This document shows positions 43,453 to 52,605 of a stretch of 64,000 nt of DNA, piece after piece. This DNA is from Gammaproteobacteria bacterium. Lineage in GTDB: Bacteria > Pseudomonadota > Gammaproteobacteria > Competibacterales > Competibacteraceae. The notes below the pieces were generated by a model. It made no database searches. It saw nothing but the letters and a program-made list of their open reading frames with translations, and had not been told where the DNA came from. A program made the position numbers and the translations under genes. The stretch is taken from assembly GCA_024235035.1 (NCBI GenBank), contig JACKNE010000007.1, forward strand, positions 248,001 through 312,000, written 5' to 3'. Numbering within the stretch: position 1 is the first letter of the stretch; each line of letters begins with the position of its first letter.

Positions 43453-44973
43453 ATGCACGACTACATCAAGAAAATTCTCACCGCCCGCGTCTACGATGTC
43501 GCCATCGAATCGCCGCTTGAGGTGATGAGCCGTCTCTCCCGGCGTTTGAACAACCGAGTGCTGCTCAAACGCGAAGACCTGCAACCGGTGTTTTCCTTCA
43601 AATTGCGCGGCGCCTATAACAAGATCAGTCAGCTGGCGCGTGAAGCACTGGACAGAGGCGTCATCTGCGCTTCCGCCGGTAATCACGCCCAGGGCGTTGC
43701 CTTGGCCGCACAACGATTGGGGATCAAAGCCACCATCGTCATGCCACGCACCACTCCAGCCATCAAGGTCCAAGCCGTGCGCGACCGGGGCGGCAAGACT
43801 GTGTTGCATGGCGATACCTATGACGAAGCCTATCAGCATGCTCGGCAACTGGAAACCGATAAGGGCCTGACGTTCATCCATCCCTATGATGATCCGGAGG
43901 TCATTGCCGGCAACGGCACCATTGGCATGGAAATCCTGCGCCAGCATCCCGATCCTATCGAAGCGGTGTTCATTGCGGTCGGCGGTGGCGGCCTGATCGC
44001 TGGTGTGGCCACATATATCAAGTTCCTACGGCCCGAGATCAAGATTATCGGGGTAGAACCGGATGATGCGGCTTCCATGTATGAAGCGCTCAAAAACGAT
44101 CAACGAATCATGCTCGATCAAGTGGGTATTTTTGCCGACGGAGTAGCAGTTCGGCAGGTCGGCGAAGAAACGTTCCGCCTGGCTCGGGAACTGGTGGACG
44201 AGGTCATCGTCGTGTCCACCGATGAAATCTGCGCTGCAATCAAGGATATTTTCGACGACACGCGCTCGATTGCCGAGCCTGCCGGGGCGCTGGGTGCTGC
44301 TGGACTGAAGAAATACGTGGAGCGTACGGGTGTCAGCGGCGCTACTCTGATCGCCATCAACTGTGGCGCCAACATCAATTTCGATCGGTTGCGTCATGTC
44401 GCTGAACGAGCCGAACTGGGCGAACGGCGTGAGGCTTTGTTGGCCGTGACCATCCCGGAGCAGCCCGGCAGCTTCCGTAAATTCTGCCAAACCATCGGTA
44501 AGCGTGCGATCACCGAATTCAACTATCGTTACGCCGATCAGCAGCAGGCACAAGTGTTCGCTGGTATTCAACTCAGCGAAGGAGAAGAGGAAAAGAGCCG
44601 GATTATCAGCGCTTTGCGTGAGCAGAGTTATCCGGTAGTCGATATGAGCGACAATGAAATGGCCAAGCTGCATGTGCGCTATATGGTGGGCGGCCATGCG
44701 CCGGGTATTCGCGACGAAATTCTCTATCGATTTCAGTTTCCGGAACGACCCGGTGCGCTGCTGAAATTTCTGACCGGCATGGCTCACGGTTGGAATATCA
44801 GCTTGTTTCACTATCGCAATCATGGCTCCGATCATGGCCGGGTGCTGGTTGGCGTCCAGGTGCCAGAAGCGGAACGATCGCGGTTCCATGATTACATCCA
44901 TACCTTAGGCTATCCCTTCTTCGAAGAAACTGATAATCCCGCTTACCGACTGTTTCTGGATGGGCGCACCTAA
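43453..44973 (+). CDS. ilvA: Threonine ammonia-lyase (biosynthetic), IlvA
   Basis: 506 residues from the ATG at 43453 (MHDYIKKILTARVYDVAIES). The PLP-binding lysine is K50 in SFKLRGAYNK; SAGNHAQGVAL and the glycine loop VGGGGLIAG bind substrate and cofactor. Two ACT-like domains at the C-terminus (about 330-410 and 425-500) mark the isoleucine-regulated enzyme. It deaminates threonine to 2-oxobutanoate, the first step of isoleucine synthesis. The very short divergent spacer to rpiA must hold promoters that overlap coding sequence. Confidence 0.97.
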   Translation: MHDYIKKILTARVYDVAIESPLEVMSRLSRRLNNRVLLKREDLQPVFSFKLRGAYNKISQLAREALDRGVICASAGNHAQGVALAAQRLGIKATIVMPRTTPAIKVQAVRDRGGKTVLHGDTYDEAYQHARQLETDKGLTFIHPYDDPEVIAGNGTIGMEILRQHPDPIEAVFIAVGGGGLIAGVATYIKFLRPEIKIIGVEPDDAASMYEALKNDQRIMLDQVGIFADGVAVRQVGEETFRLARELVDEVIVVSTDEICAAIKDIFDDTRSIAEPAGALGAAGLKKYVERTGVSGATLIAINCGANINFDRLRHVAERAELGERREALLAVTIPEQPGSFRKFCQTIGKRAITEFNYRYADQQQAQVFAGIQLSEGEEEKSRIISALREQSYPVVDMSDNEMAKLHVRYMVGGHAPGIRDEILYRFQFPERPGALLKFLTGMAHGWNISLFHYRNHGSDHGRVLVGVQVPEAERSRFHDYIHTLGYPFFEETDNPAYRLFLDGRT

Positions 44974-44992
44974 GAGACCGTACGGCAATCCC

Positions 44993-46423
44993 TCACCACT
45001 GACCTACATCGCCCTCCCAACCACCGCCTAGCGCCTTGAACAAATCTACGGTCGCTATCAGCCGGGACTGGCGGGTGGCGATGTGGCTCAATAAAGCATC
45101 GTTGACGGTGCGTTCAGCATCTAGCACTTCCAGATATCCCGAGTAGCCAGCTTCGTAGCGCACGCGGGCTAAGCGCAAGGTTTTCTTCGCCGCCTCTACC
45201 TGAGCCGCTTGTGCTTGTTCGCCATTGGCGTTTTCACGCAGACTTGCCAGGGCATCATTCACCTCCTTGAAGGCGGTTTGCACCGTTTTCCGGTAGTGAG
45301 CCACGGCTTGCTCGCGTCGCGCCGTGGCTTGATCGACCTGCGCCACGATACGGCCAGCGTCAAAAAGCGGTGTGACCAACTCCCAACCCATGGACCAGGT
45401 GTTGGCAGGACGAGACAAGAGATCGTTCAGCTCGGGGCTTTGCGCACCCAAGCTGCCGGTCAGGGAGATCGTAGGAAAAAACGCCGCCTTGGCGACGCCG
45501 ATTTCCGCATTGGCTGCTACCAGTTCCTGCTCGGTTTGGCGCACGTCGGGCCGCGCTTCCAACAACTTGGACGGCAACCCCGACGGTGGCGGCGGCGGTA
45601 GCGGCAGTTGGCTCAAGTCGCCTGGCGAGATGGTCAGCCCTGGCTCGCCGACTAACAAGGCCAATTGGTGCTCCACCAGCGCGCGCTGCTGGCGCAGGCT
45701 GGCCAATTGTGCTTTGGCGGCGGCTAGCGAACCCTCTGACTGATGCAAGTCCAGCGGCGAGACCAGCCCGGCCTCCACGCGATTGCGGACGATGTGCAAC
45801 GAACCCTCCCGGCTTTTGATGGTGTCTTGGGTCACCGCCAATTGCGCGTCATAGGCACGCAAGGTCAGATACTGGTTGGCTGTCAGTCCGGCAATGGACA
45901 GTCGCACCGTGTCGCGGGCGTAACGGCTGGCTAGCGCCTGGGCCAGCGCCGACTCATTAGCTCGCCGCAATCGGCCCCAGACATCGAGTTCAAAAGCGGT
46001 ACTCAACGTTAGTGTGTGCCTATTTTGCACGATTGGCCCGCTGGTCGCCGTCTTGGCGCTGCGAGAGCGGTTATCGCCCGCGGCTAAATCGATGGCTGGA
46101 TAAAAAGCTGCGCGGGCTTCGCGCACGACGGCTTCCGCCTCCGCGACCCGGCTCACGGCGAGCTGCAAATCCTGGTTGTCGATCAGGGCCTGCTCTATCA
46201 AGCGGTCCAGAGCGGGATCGTGAAATAAAGTCCACCAACGCTGTTCCATCGGCGCGGCGGGTGCGGCGGGCCCGGCAGTGCCGGCGGCTTCCGGATAATC
46301 CGTGGGCAACGGCGCGTCCGGGCGTTGATAATCTGGCCCTACAGCAGCGCAACCGCTCAGCAACAGCAAGCCTAGGATTGTTGCGCGGTGGCTTACAGTC
46401 AGAAATTGCTGGCAACATTTCAT
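44993..46423 (-). CDS. RND efflux outer membrane factor lipoprotein (NodT/OprM type)
   Basis: 476 residues. The N-terminus has a lipobox LLLLSGC/AAVGPDYQRP, so the mature protein is lipidated at Cys25. The two OEP repeats (WWTLFHDPALDRLIEQAL ... and the second half with RPDVRQTEQELVAANAEIGVAKAAFFP) are typical of TolC-like trimers that span the outer membrane. The 5' end overlaps the pump gene by 4 bp (ATGA). Third gene of the efflux operon. Confidence 0.95.
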   Translation of the reverse strand: MKCCQQFLTVSHRATILGLLLLSGCAAVGPDYQRPDAPLPTDYPEAAGTAGPAAPAAPMEQRWWTLFHDPALDRLIEQALIDNQDLQLAVSRVAEAEAVVREARAAFYPAIDLAAGDNRSRSAKTATSGPIVQNRHTLTLSTAFELDVWGRLRRANESALAQALASRYARDTVRLSIAGLTANQYLTLRAYDAQLAVTQDTIKSREGSLHIVRNRVEAGLVSPLDLHQSEGSLAAAKAQLASLRQQRALVEHQLALLVGEPGLTISPGDLSQLPLPPPPPSGLPSKLLEARPDVRQTEQELVAANAEIGVAKAAFFPTISLTGSLGAQSPELNDLLSRPANTWSMGWELVTPLFDAGRIVAQVDQATARREQAVAHYRKTVQTAFKEVNDALASLRENANGEQAQAAQVEAAKKTLRLARVRYEAGYSGYLEVLDAERTVNDALLSHIATRQSRLIATVDLFKALGGGWEGDVGQW

Positions 46424-49400
46424 GGCGTAGCCCCCTCCATGGTGTCATCAGGATGGTAGATGGGCAGGCGTGCCACCTTGCGCCCGGACAGCCAGGTAAA
46501 GAACATGGGAATAAAAATGGTGGCGACGAAGGTAGCTGCCAGCATGCCTCCGAACACGCCAGTGCCCATGGAGCGACGGGCGGCAGAGCCCGCGCCGGTG
46601 GAGATCACCAGCGGAAAGACGCCCAGAATGAAGGCCAGTGAAGTCATGACGATGGGGCGTAACCGCAGTCGCGCGCCTTCCAATGCTGCTTCCAGGGTGC
46701 CTAAACCCTCAGCCTGCTTCTGCACGGCGAATTCCACGATCAGGATAGCGTTCTTGGACGCTAGGCCGATCAATACCACCAGGCCAATCTGGAAGTAGAT
46801 ATCGTTGGGCATACCTCGAATCATCACCGCCGCTAAAGCCCCGCACAGCGCAAACGGCACAGCGAGAATCACCGCCAACGGCAGAGACCACCTCTCGTAC
46901 TGGGCTGCCAGAATCAGGAACACCATCAAGATGCCAAAGCCGAAAGCTATGGCGGAGGTCGTGCCAGTCCGCTTCTCCTGGAAAGCTTGACCGGTCCAGG
47001 CCAATTCGTAACCTGTGGGCAATATTTCCCGAGCGACGCCTTCTACGATCTGGATAGTGTCGCCAGAGCTGATATGAGGCGAAGAGTTACCTAGTATTTT
47101 GGCCGCCAGGAACCCGTTGAAGCGCTCCAATTGTTCTGGGCCGACGATGGATTTGACCGTGATTAACGCCGATACCGGGATCATAGCCCCCTCGGTGGAC
47201 CGCACGTAGACCTTACCTAAATCGTCCGGATTGGCCCGAAACGGCGCGTCTGCTTGGAGTTGCACCCGGTAGGTGCGGCTGTTGAAGTTGAAGTCATTGA
47301 CGTACAAGGCGCCCATAGTGGCTTGCAGGGTCTGGTAGACGTCCGCCACTGGAATGTTGAGGGATATTGCCTTGGCTTCATCCACTTCCACGTAGAGCTG
47401 TGGCGAGGTAGGCCGGAAGAAGGTATTGATGCTGATCAGTTCCGGGCGCTCCTTTAGGGCGGCCATGAATTGCTGGACCACCTTCGCCAAGTGTTGCGGA
47501 TCACTGTCGCTGTGTGCCTGAATATAGACCTCGAAACCACCCGCAGCGCCCAAACCCCGAATCGCCGGCGGATTGAACACCAGCCCCAGGCCATCGGGCA
47601 GCATCATGCCCATGCCCATGTATTTCTTGGCCAGCGCCTCGGCGACCGCCGTGCGCTCATCCCAATCCTTGAGGGGGATGAACACAGTGCCGGAGTTGGT
47701 TTTCTGACCGCCGCCGATGATGTCGTTGCCAGCGATCACAAACACTCGATCTACCGCAGGGTCAGCGGCGAGCATCTCCCTGAATCGCTCGCCGCTGACT
47801 CGGGTGCGTTGCAAACTGGCACCATCAGGCAGCATCAACGCACTGATTAGATAACCTTGATCTTCAGCTGGTACGAAACCGCCAGGCACAGCGCGGAACA
47901 TGAAGATGCAGCCGCCGATGACCAATGCGAACATGGCGGTACCGATGATGCGGTGATGCAACGTGATGTTCACAGTGCGGGTATAAGCGCGAGTGAATGC
48001 GGCGAACAAGCGGTTGAAGGGCCTGAACAGCAGCGATTCCTCGTGTTGCACCTTGAGCAGCAGCGCGCACAAGGCTGGGGTCAGCGTGAGCGCGACGACA
48101 CCGGACAGGGTCACGGCGATGGCCACGGTGACGGCAAACTGCTGGTACAGCTTGCCGGCGATGCCGCCGAGGAAGGCCACCGGAATGAACACCGCGCACA
48201 ATACCAACACGATGGCAATCACCGCGCTGGAGACTTCGTGCATCGCCTCGATGGCGGCGCCCATGGGTGACATCTTCTGCTCGGACATCAGTCGCTCGAC
48301 GTTTTCCAGCACCACGATGGCATCGTCCACCACTATACCGATAGCCAACACCATGGCGAACAAAGTCAGGGTGTTGATGGAGAAACCGAAGAGCCATAAA
48401 CCGGCGAAAGTGCCGATCAGCGACACTGGCACCGCCACCATGGGAATGAGCGTTGCGCGCCAGCTTTGCAGGAACAGATACACCACCGCCACCACCAATA
48501 GCAGTGCTTCCGCCAGGGTTTGTATAACTTCCCGGATCGAGGCATCCACGAATTTCGTGGTGTCGAACGGCACTACATAATCCACACCGCTCGGGAATTT
48601 TTGTTTCAACTCATCCATCTTCGCTCGCACTGACTGAGCGACCTCCAGGGCATTGGCGCCCGACTGGAGAAAAATGCCGATGCCGATGACCGGTTTGCCC
48701 AGCAAAGTGGTGGACGCATCATAGCTCTGCGCCCCTAGCTCGAGACGGGCGATATCCCGGACGCGCAGGACGCCATCGGGACCTTGGGCGCGCACCACGA
48801 TGTCGCCGAACTGTTCGGGGGTGATCAACCGACCTTTAGCGGTCACCGTGTAGACCAATTGCTGACCGTCGGGCGCGGGCTCCTGGCCGATCTTGCCGGC
48901 AGCGTTTTGCTTATTTTGCGCTGCGATGGCGCCAGCGATGTCGGTGGTCGTCAATCCCAGTTGCGCCATGCGATCCGGCTTGAGCCAGACCCGCATGGAG
49001 TAGTCCAGCGCGCCAAATATCTGGGCGTCTCCCACGCCGGGAAGGCGTTTGAGGTCGTCCAGGATATTCGCCAAGACATAGTTGGACAGATAGAGGGCGC
49101 TGCGGCTGCTGTCTGGTGAGGTGACAGTAGCGACCATCAAGATATCGTTGGAGCGCTTCTGCACATTCACGCCGTACTGGCGCACCACATCCGGCAAACG
49201 CGGCTCGGCGATCTTGACCCGATTATTCACGTTAACCGTGGCTATATCGATGTTGGTGCCCACCTCGAAGGTAGCGGTAATAGTGACCTGACCGTTAGAG
49301 GCCGCTGCAGAACTGAAATAAAGCAACCCTTCCACGCCGGAAAGCTGTTCTTCGATCGGCGCGGCCACCGTCTTGGTCAGCGTCTCAGCGGACGCCCCTG

Positions 49401-49548
49401 GATAGGTGGCGGAAATAAGCACAGTCGGTGGGGCGATTTCCGGGTAGTGGGCGATGGGCAGCACACGGGCGGCCATGATGCCGGCAATGACGATGATGAT
49501 GGAGATAACCGAGGCGAAAATCGGGCGCTGGATGAAAAATCGAGACAT
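46420..49548 (-). CDS. RND multidrug efflux pump, AcrB/MexB type (HAE1)
   Basis: 1042 residues, standard HAE1 length with 12 membrane helices and two large periplasmic loops. The proton-relay Asp pair is in GIVVDDAIVVLENVERLM (TM4), and the relay Lys is in GLASKNAILIVEFA (TM10). N-terminal MSRFFIQRPIFASVISI matches AcrB/MexB. It exports drugs and other amphiphiles across the envelope with proton influx. Middle gene of the operon, following the adaptor by 16 bp and overlapping the outer membrane factor. Confidence 0.97.
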   Translation of the reverse strand: MSRFFIQRPIFASVISIIIVIAGIMAARVLPIAHYPEIAPPTVLISATYPGASAETLTKTVAAPIEEQLSGVEGLLYFSSAAASNGQVTITATFEVGTNIDIATVNVNNRVKIAEPRLPDVVRQYGVNVQKRSNDILMVATVTSPDSSRSALYLSNYVLANILDDLKRLPGVGDAQIFGALDYSMRVWLKPDRMAQLGLTTTDIAGAIAAQNKQNAAGKIGQEPAPDGQQLVYTVTAKGRLITPEQFGDIVVRAQGPDGVLRVRDIARLELGAQSYDASTTLLGKPVIGIGIFLQSGANALEVAQSVRAKMDELKQKFPSGVDYVVPFDTTKFVDASIREVIQTLAEALLLVVAVVYLFLQSWRATLIPMVAVPVSLIGTFAGLWLFGFSINTLTLFAMVLAIGIVVDDAIVVLENVERLMSEQKMSPMGAAIEAMHEVSSAVIAIVLVLCAVFIPVAFLGGIAGKLYQQFAVTVAIAVTLSGVVALTLTPALCALLLKVQHEESLLFRPFNRLFAAFTRAYTRTVNITLHHRIIGTAMFALVIGGCIFMFRAVPGGFVPAEDQGYLISALMLPDGASLQRTRVSGERFREMLAADPAVDRVFVIAGNDIIGGGQKTNSGTVFIPLKDWDERTAVAEALAKKYMGMGMMLPDGLGLVFNPPAIRGLGAAGGFEVYIQAHSDSDPQHLAKVVQQFMAALKERPELISINTFFRPTSPQLYVEVDEAKAISLNIPVADVYQTLQATMGALYVNDFNFNSRTYRVQLQADAPFRANPDDLGKVYVRSTEGAMIPVSALITVKSIVGPEQLERFNGFLAAKILGNSSPHISSGDTIQIVEGVAREILPTGYELAWTGQAFQEKRTGTTSAIAFGFGILMVFLILAAQYERWSLPLAVILAVPFALCGALAAVMIRGMPNDIYFQIGLVVLIGLASKNAILIVEFAVQKQAEGLGTLEAALEGARLRLRPIVMTSLAFILGVFPLVISTGAGSAARRSMGTGVFGGMLAATFVATIFIPMFFTWLSGRKVARLPIYHPDDTMEGATP

Positions 49549-49564
49549 GGCATACTCCGCTCAC

Positions 49565-50794
49565 TCAGCCCTGGCGTACGGAAACGGTGGTGGGTGAATT
49601 AATTGCGGCAGGCGCAGCTTTGTCACCCAATGTTGCGGTTGGCGCCGTCTGGGGTGGATGAGGGGCGACCATCGCGCCGGGACGTAATTTCATCAGATTG
49701 TCGATAATCACCCGATCGCCAGCGTTGAGACCACTGAGAATGACCCAATCCTTACCTTGCCATTCTCCGGTCTGCACCGGGCGTGGCGTGACCTTGTTCT
49801 CGGCATCAGCGACGAACACCAAGCGGCCTTGCTCGTTTTGCACGACTGCCGCCTGTGGCACTAGGAACACGCTATCCCGTTCTCCGGCTAGGATGCGGGC
49901 ACGCACAAACTGGCCAGGGAGCAATGCCCCCTCTGGATTCTCGAACTCGGCGCGGAACTGTTGCGTACCCAGATTCGGGTCGATGCTAGTGGCGAGGAAA
50001 TTAAGCCGACCCGGTTTGGAATAGGCGGCGCCGTTCGGCAGCACCAACTGGACGCCGGTTACGGCTTTTTGCGTCAATCGCCCACCCGGTACGCGGGCCA
50101 TGTCGCTCTCGGAAAGGCTGAAACGCACCCACATCGGGTCCGATTGATGAATCGAGGTCAGCAAGCTGTCGCTGGTGACGATCAGACTGCCTTCGGATTT
50201 CACTGCCCGGCCCGAAAGTCCCGACACAGGCGCGGTCACCGTGGTGTAGGAAAGATTCAGCTCCGCCTGGCGCATGTTGGCTTCCGTAGCTTGCAAGATT
50301 GCTTGGGACAAGGCGCTAGTGGAAGTCGCATCATCGTACTCCTTGCGGCTGATCGATTGCTTATCCAATAACCCCTTGAGTCGCGCTGCTTCACGCGCTG
50401 CCTGATCGACCCGAGCCTTGGCTTCAGCCCGATTAGCGCGCGCCTGGGCCAGCGCGATCTGGTAAGGAATCTGATCGATTTGAAACAGAGGTTGACCTGC
50501 CTTGACTGGTTCCCCTTCCTGATAAAGTCGCTTGATCAAGATACCGCCTACACGAGCCCGGACCTCGGTTTCCTTGGCGCCTTCCGTCTGGGCTATGACT
50601 TCGACGATGATTGGTGTGCGGGTTGGCTCAACCGCCAATACCGTCACGGGTAGGGGTGGCGGGGCGGCAGGGTTGTTGCTCGGGTCGGTCCCGGATTTCG
50701 AACAACCAGCGATCAGTGCGATTAGGATGACGACGCTATGAAAAGTAAGGGGTAATCCAGCGGGATGACCAGGCGAGATGCGAGTGCGGAGCAC
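49565..50794 (-). CDS. RND efflux periplasmic adaptor lipoprotein (AcrA/MexA type)
   Basis: 409 residues from a GTG at 50794 with GGAG upstream. The lipobox LIALIAGC/SK gives a lipidated N-terminus. Lipoyl/biotinyl halves (EVRARVGGILIKRLYQEGEPVKAGQPLFQID and NLSYTTVTAPVSGLSG partly) flank a coiled-coil hairpin (ANRAEAKARVDQAAREAARL), followed by the beta-barrel and membrane-proximal domains. It links the pump to the outer membrane factor. First gene of the operon; its control region carries an AcrR-like operator. Confidence 0.95.
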   Translation of the reverse strand: MLRTRISPGHPAGLPLTFHSVVILIALIAGCSKSGTDPSNNPAAPPPLPVTVLAVEPTRTPIIVEVIAQTEGAKETEVRARVGGILIKRLYQEGEPVKAGQPLFQIDQIPYQIALAQARANRAEAKARVDQAAREAARLKGLLDKQSISRKEYDDATSTSALSQAILQATEANMRQAELNLSYTTVTAPVSGLSGRAVKSEGSLIVTSDSLLTSIHQSDPMWVRFSLSESDMARVPGGRLTQKAVTGVQLVLPNGAAYSKPGRLNFLATSIDPNLGTQQFRAEFENPEGALLPGQFVRARILAGERDSVFLVPQAAVVQNEQGRLVFVADAENKVTPRPVQTGEWQGKDWVILSGLNAGDRVIIDNLMKLRPGAMVAPHPPQTAPTATLGDKAAPAAINSPTTVSVRQG

Positions 50795-50828
50795 GGTTAA
50801 TCTCCAAGATGGGCAAGATTGAGCGAAT

Positions 50829-50852
50829 TATATACATTCACGAATGTATGTA
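50829..50852. promoter_or_regulatory. AcrR-type operator upstream of the efflux operon
   Basis: A 24-bp site containing the exact inverted repeat ATACATTC/GAATGTAT (2-bp centre), extended by TATGTA on the right. About 20 of 24 positions match the E. coli acrAB operator recognised by the TetR-family repressor AcrR (from memory of that operator). It lies 35 bp upstream of the adaptor start. No acrR-like gene is adjacent. Confidence 0.75.
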
Positions 50853-51778
50853 AACAAAAATCTAAGCGCATCGATAGTAATTTGTCGGGTATGGTAAAAA
50901 ATTTTTTATTAGTTTATATGTAATGGCAATATAGCTAATAAAGTCTATAGTGAAGATTTGAGAGTGAGGAGTGATATAGGGTTATCTATCAGGTATGCCT
51001 AAGACGCATATCATTGCTATATTAAAAATAGGAATGGATACGCTTAATTTTTGGATTAGGTCGTATTTAAAAAAGGGGGATATGAAGCTGAGATGAAGGA
51101 CTTTATTTTGAGAAGAAATTAAATTTAATAAATCTGATTCTAATGCTTACATTAGCCAGAATAATTCAACAAGTATCAAGAAATTTAAGTGCATTTTTTG
51201 TTAAAAATGCTCAGTTTAATCAAGATTAAAGATACTCAGGATCGCTGATAAAAACCTTTCTTTATAAAGAAAATAGATGAATGAAAAGAGCGGGATTTAT
51301 TGAGAAAATAAGGCAGAATAAATCCCGAGGAGATTAAGAATAAAATGTTGTTTATATTAATGAATTTTTTTTTAAAAATATCAAAAATAGTTTTGGCGAG
51401 AGAGGTGATATCATTTTTGGATGATAAACATCATAGACTGTCTAAAAATGCAATCTGATTGCAGGATTCACAAATTAGGATATCATTGATCAACTTATAT
51501 TTATTTTCAGATATAAAGTATTTAACAGTATTTAAAACAAAAATTTAGATATATTTAATTTATACACTTCCTAAGAATTTACTTCTTGTTATGAATAATG
51601 CGAACTTCCATAAATAAGAAGAAATAATAAGCATTATTGAAGAAAATTTTTATCAATAATAATTTTTAATTACTTATCCATAAATGTTAAAGGTAGCTGG
51701 TCCATTATTAAGCGAAGATTGAGAAAATTATTCCAAATAATAAGGGTCTTTTTGAGTCCTCATCAGCGGTATTTAAAA
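50853..51778. other. A+T-rich region without a gene
   Basis: About 925 bp of strikingly A+T-rich sequence with no open frame of credible length on either strand, between the efflux operon and the sirtuin gene. It contains one strong hairpin (51291-51327). It may be decayed coding DNA (the position where acrR stands in enterics), a xenogeneic-silenced region or an RNA locus. Confidence 0.7.
51291..51327. repeat. 11-bp perfect hairpin in the A+T-rich region
   Basis: CGGGATTTATT and AATAAATCCCG flank a 15-base loop. The stem stands out from its surroundings by its G/C closing pairs. No T-run follows on the plus strand. Confidence 0.6.
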
Positions 51779-52558
51779 CTAAATAAAAACTATTTTACTA
51801 TATGCTTGGCGAATCGCACGCAAACTGGCAGCCGCCCCTGAAGCCAGTTTGTAATCGACGAAACGGGTGACGTGAGTGTCGGTCGGGTTGATTTCCACCG
51901 TGGGAATGCCCATCTGGCTGGCCTGAGCTACTGGCCCGGCAATGTAAGGAAATACACTGGTGGTGCCGATGCTGAACACCAGATCGAAACCTTGATCCAG
52001 CTCTCGATAAAGCTGCTGAATCGCATCAGAGGGCAACGCCTCGCCGAATAGGACAACCCGTGGTCGCACCAACGCCTGACATTCTGGGCAGGACGGTGGT
52101 ATGTCCAGTCCGCTATAGTCAGGTACGCTGAGTGCGTAGTCACAGTGCGTGCAGAACAAGTCGTGGATATCGCCGTGAATCTCGATCAGGTTGCGACTGC
52201 CGGCATCGCGATGAAAGCCATCAATGTTCTGCGTCAACACACAAACATCAAGCTGGTTCTGCCACTCGGCGATGATGGCATGGGCATCGTTGAAGCGTGC
52301 TCCCCGGCAGGCGCTTTCGATCTGGTGCAAATACTTCCAGGTAATGGCGGGATTCGCTTCCAGCATCGGGCCAGACAGAGCGGTTTCGATAGAAAAGTTT
52401 TCCTCGGTCGCTTTATCGTTATACAACCCGCCGATACCGCGATAAGTCGGCAAGCCGGAATCGGCGGAGATGCCAGCACCGGTAATGAACAGCAACCGGC
52501 GGGCGCGGCGCATTGCGTCGGCGATGCGCGCGACAATCATAGGATCAGGGTCATTCAT
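51779..52558 (-). CDS. Sir2-family NAD-dependent protein deacylase
   Basis: 259 residues. The NAD-binding block FITGAGISADSGLPTYRG (about 24-41), TQNIDGFH (near 115-122), the catalytic His in EIHGDIHDLFC, and a zinc site of CTHC and CPEC are all present. GTTSVFPYIAGP and VEINPTD complete the cofactor pocket. It removes acetyl or other acyl groups from lysines using NAD. Short open frames on the opposite strand are shadows. Divergent from the glycosyltransferase, with 47 bp between starts. Confidence 0.94.
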   Translation of the reverse strand: MNDPDPMIVARIADAMRRARRLLFITGAGISADSGLPTYRGIGGLYNDKATEENFSIETALSGPMLEANPAITWKYLHQIESACRGARFNDAHAIIAEWQNQLDVCVLTQNIDGFHRDAGSRNLIEIHGDIHDLFCTHCDYALSVPDYSGLDIPPSCPECQALVRPRVVLFGEALPSDAIQQLYRELDQGFDLVFSIGTTSVFPYIAGPVAQASQMGIPTVEINPTDTHVTRFVDYKLASGAAASLRAIRQAYSKIVFI

Positions 52559-52605
52559 GGCGTGGTAGCCTCGCTCGGATGATTCAAAGCTGTTTTAGAG
52601 GACTC

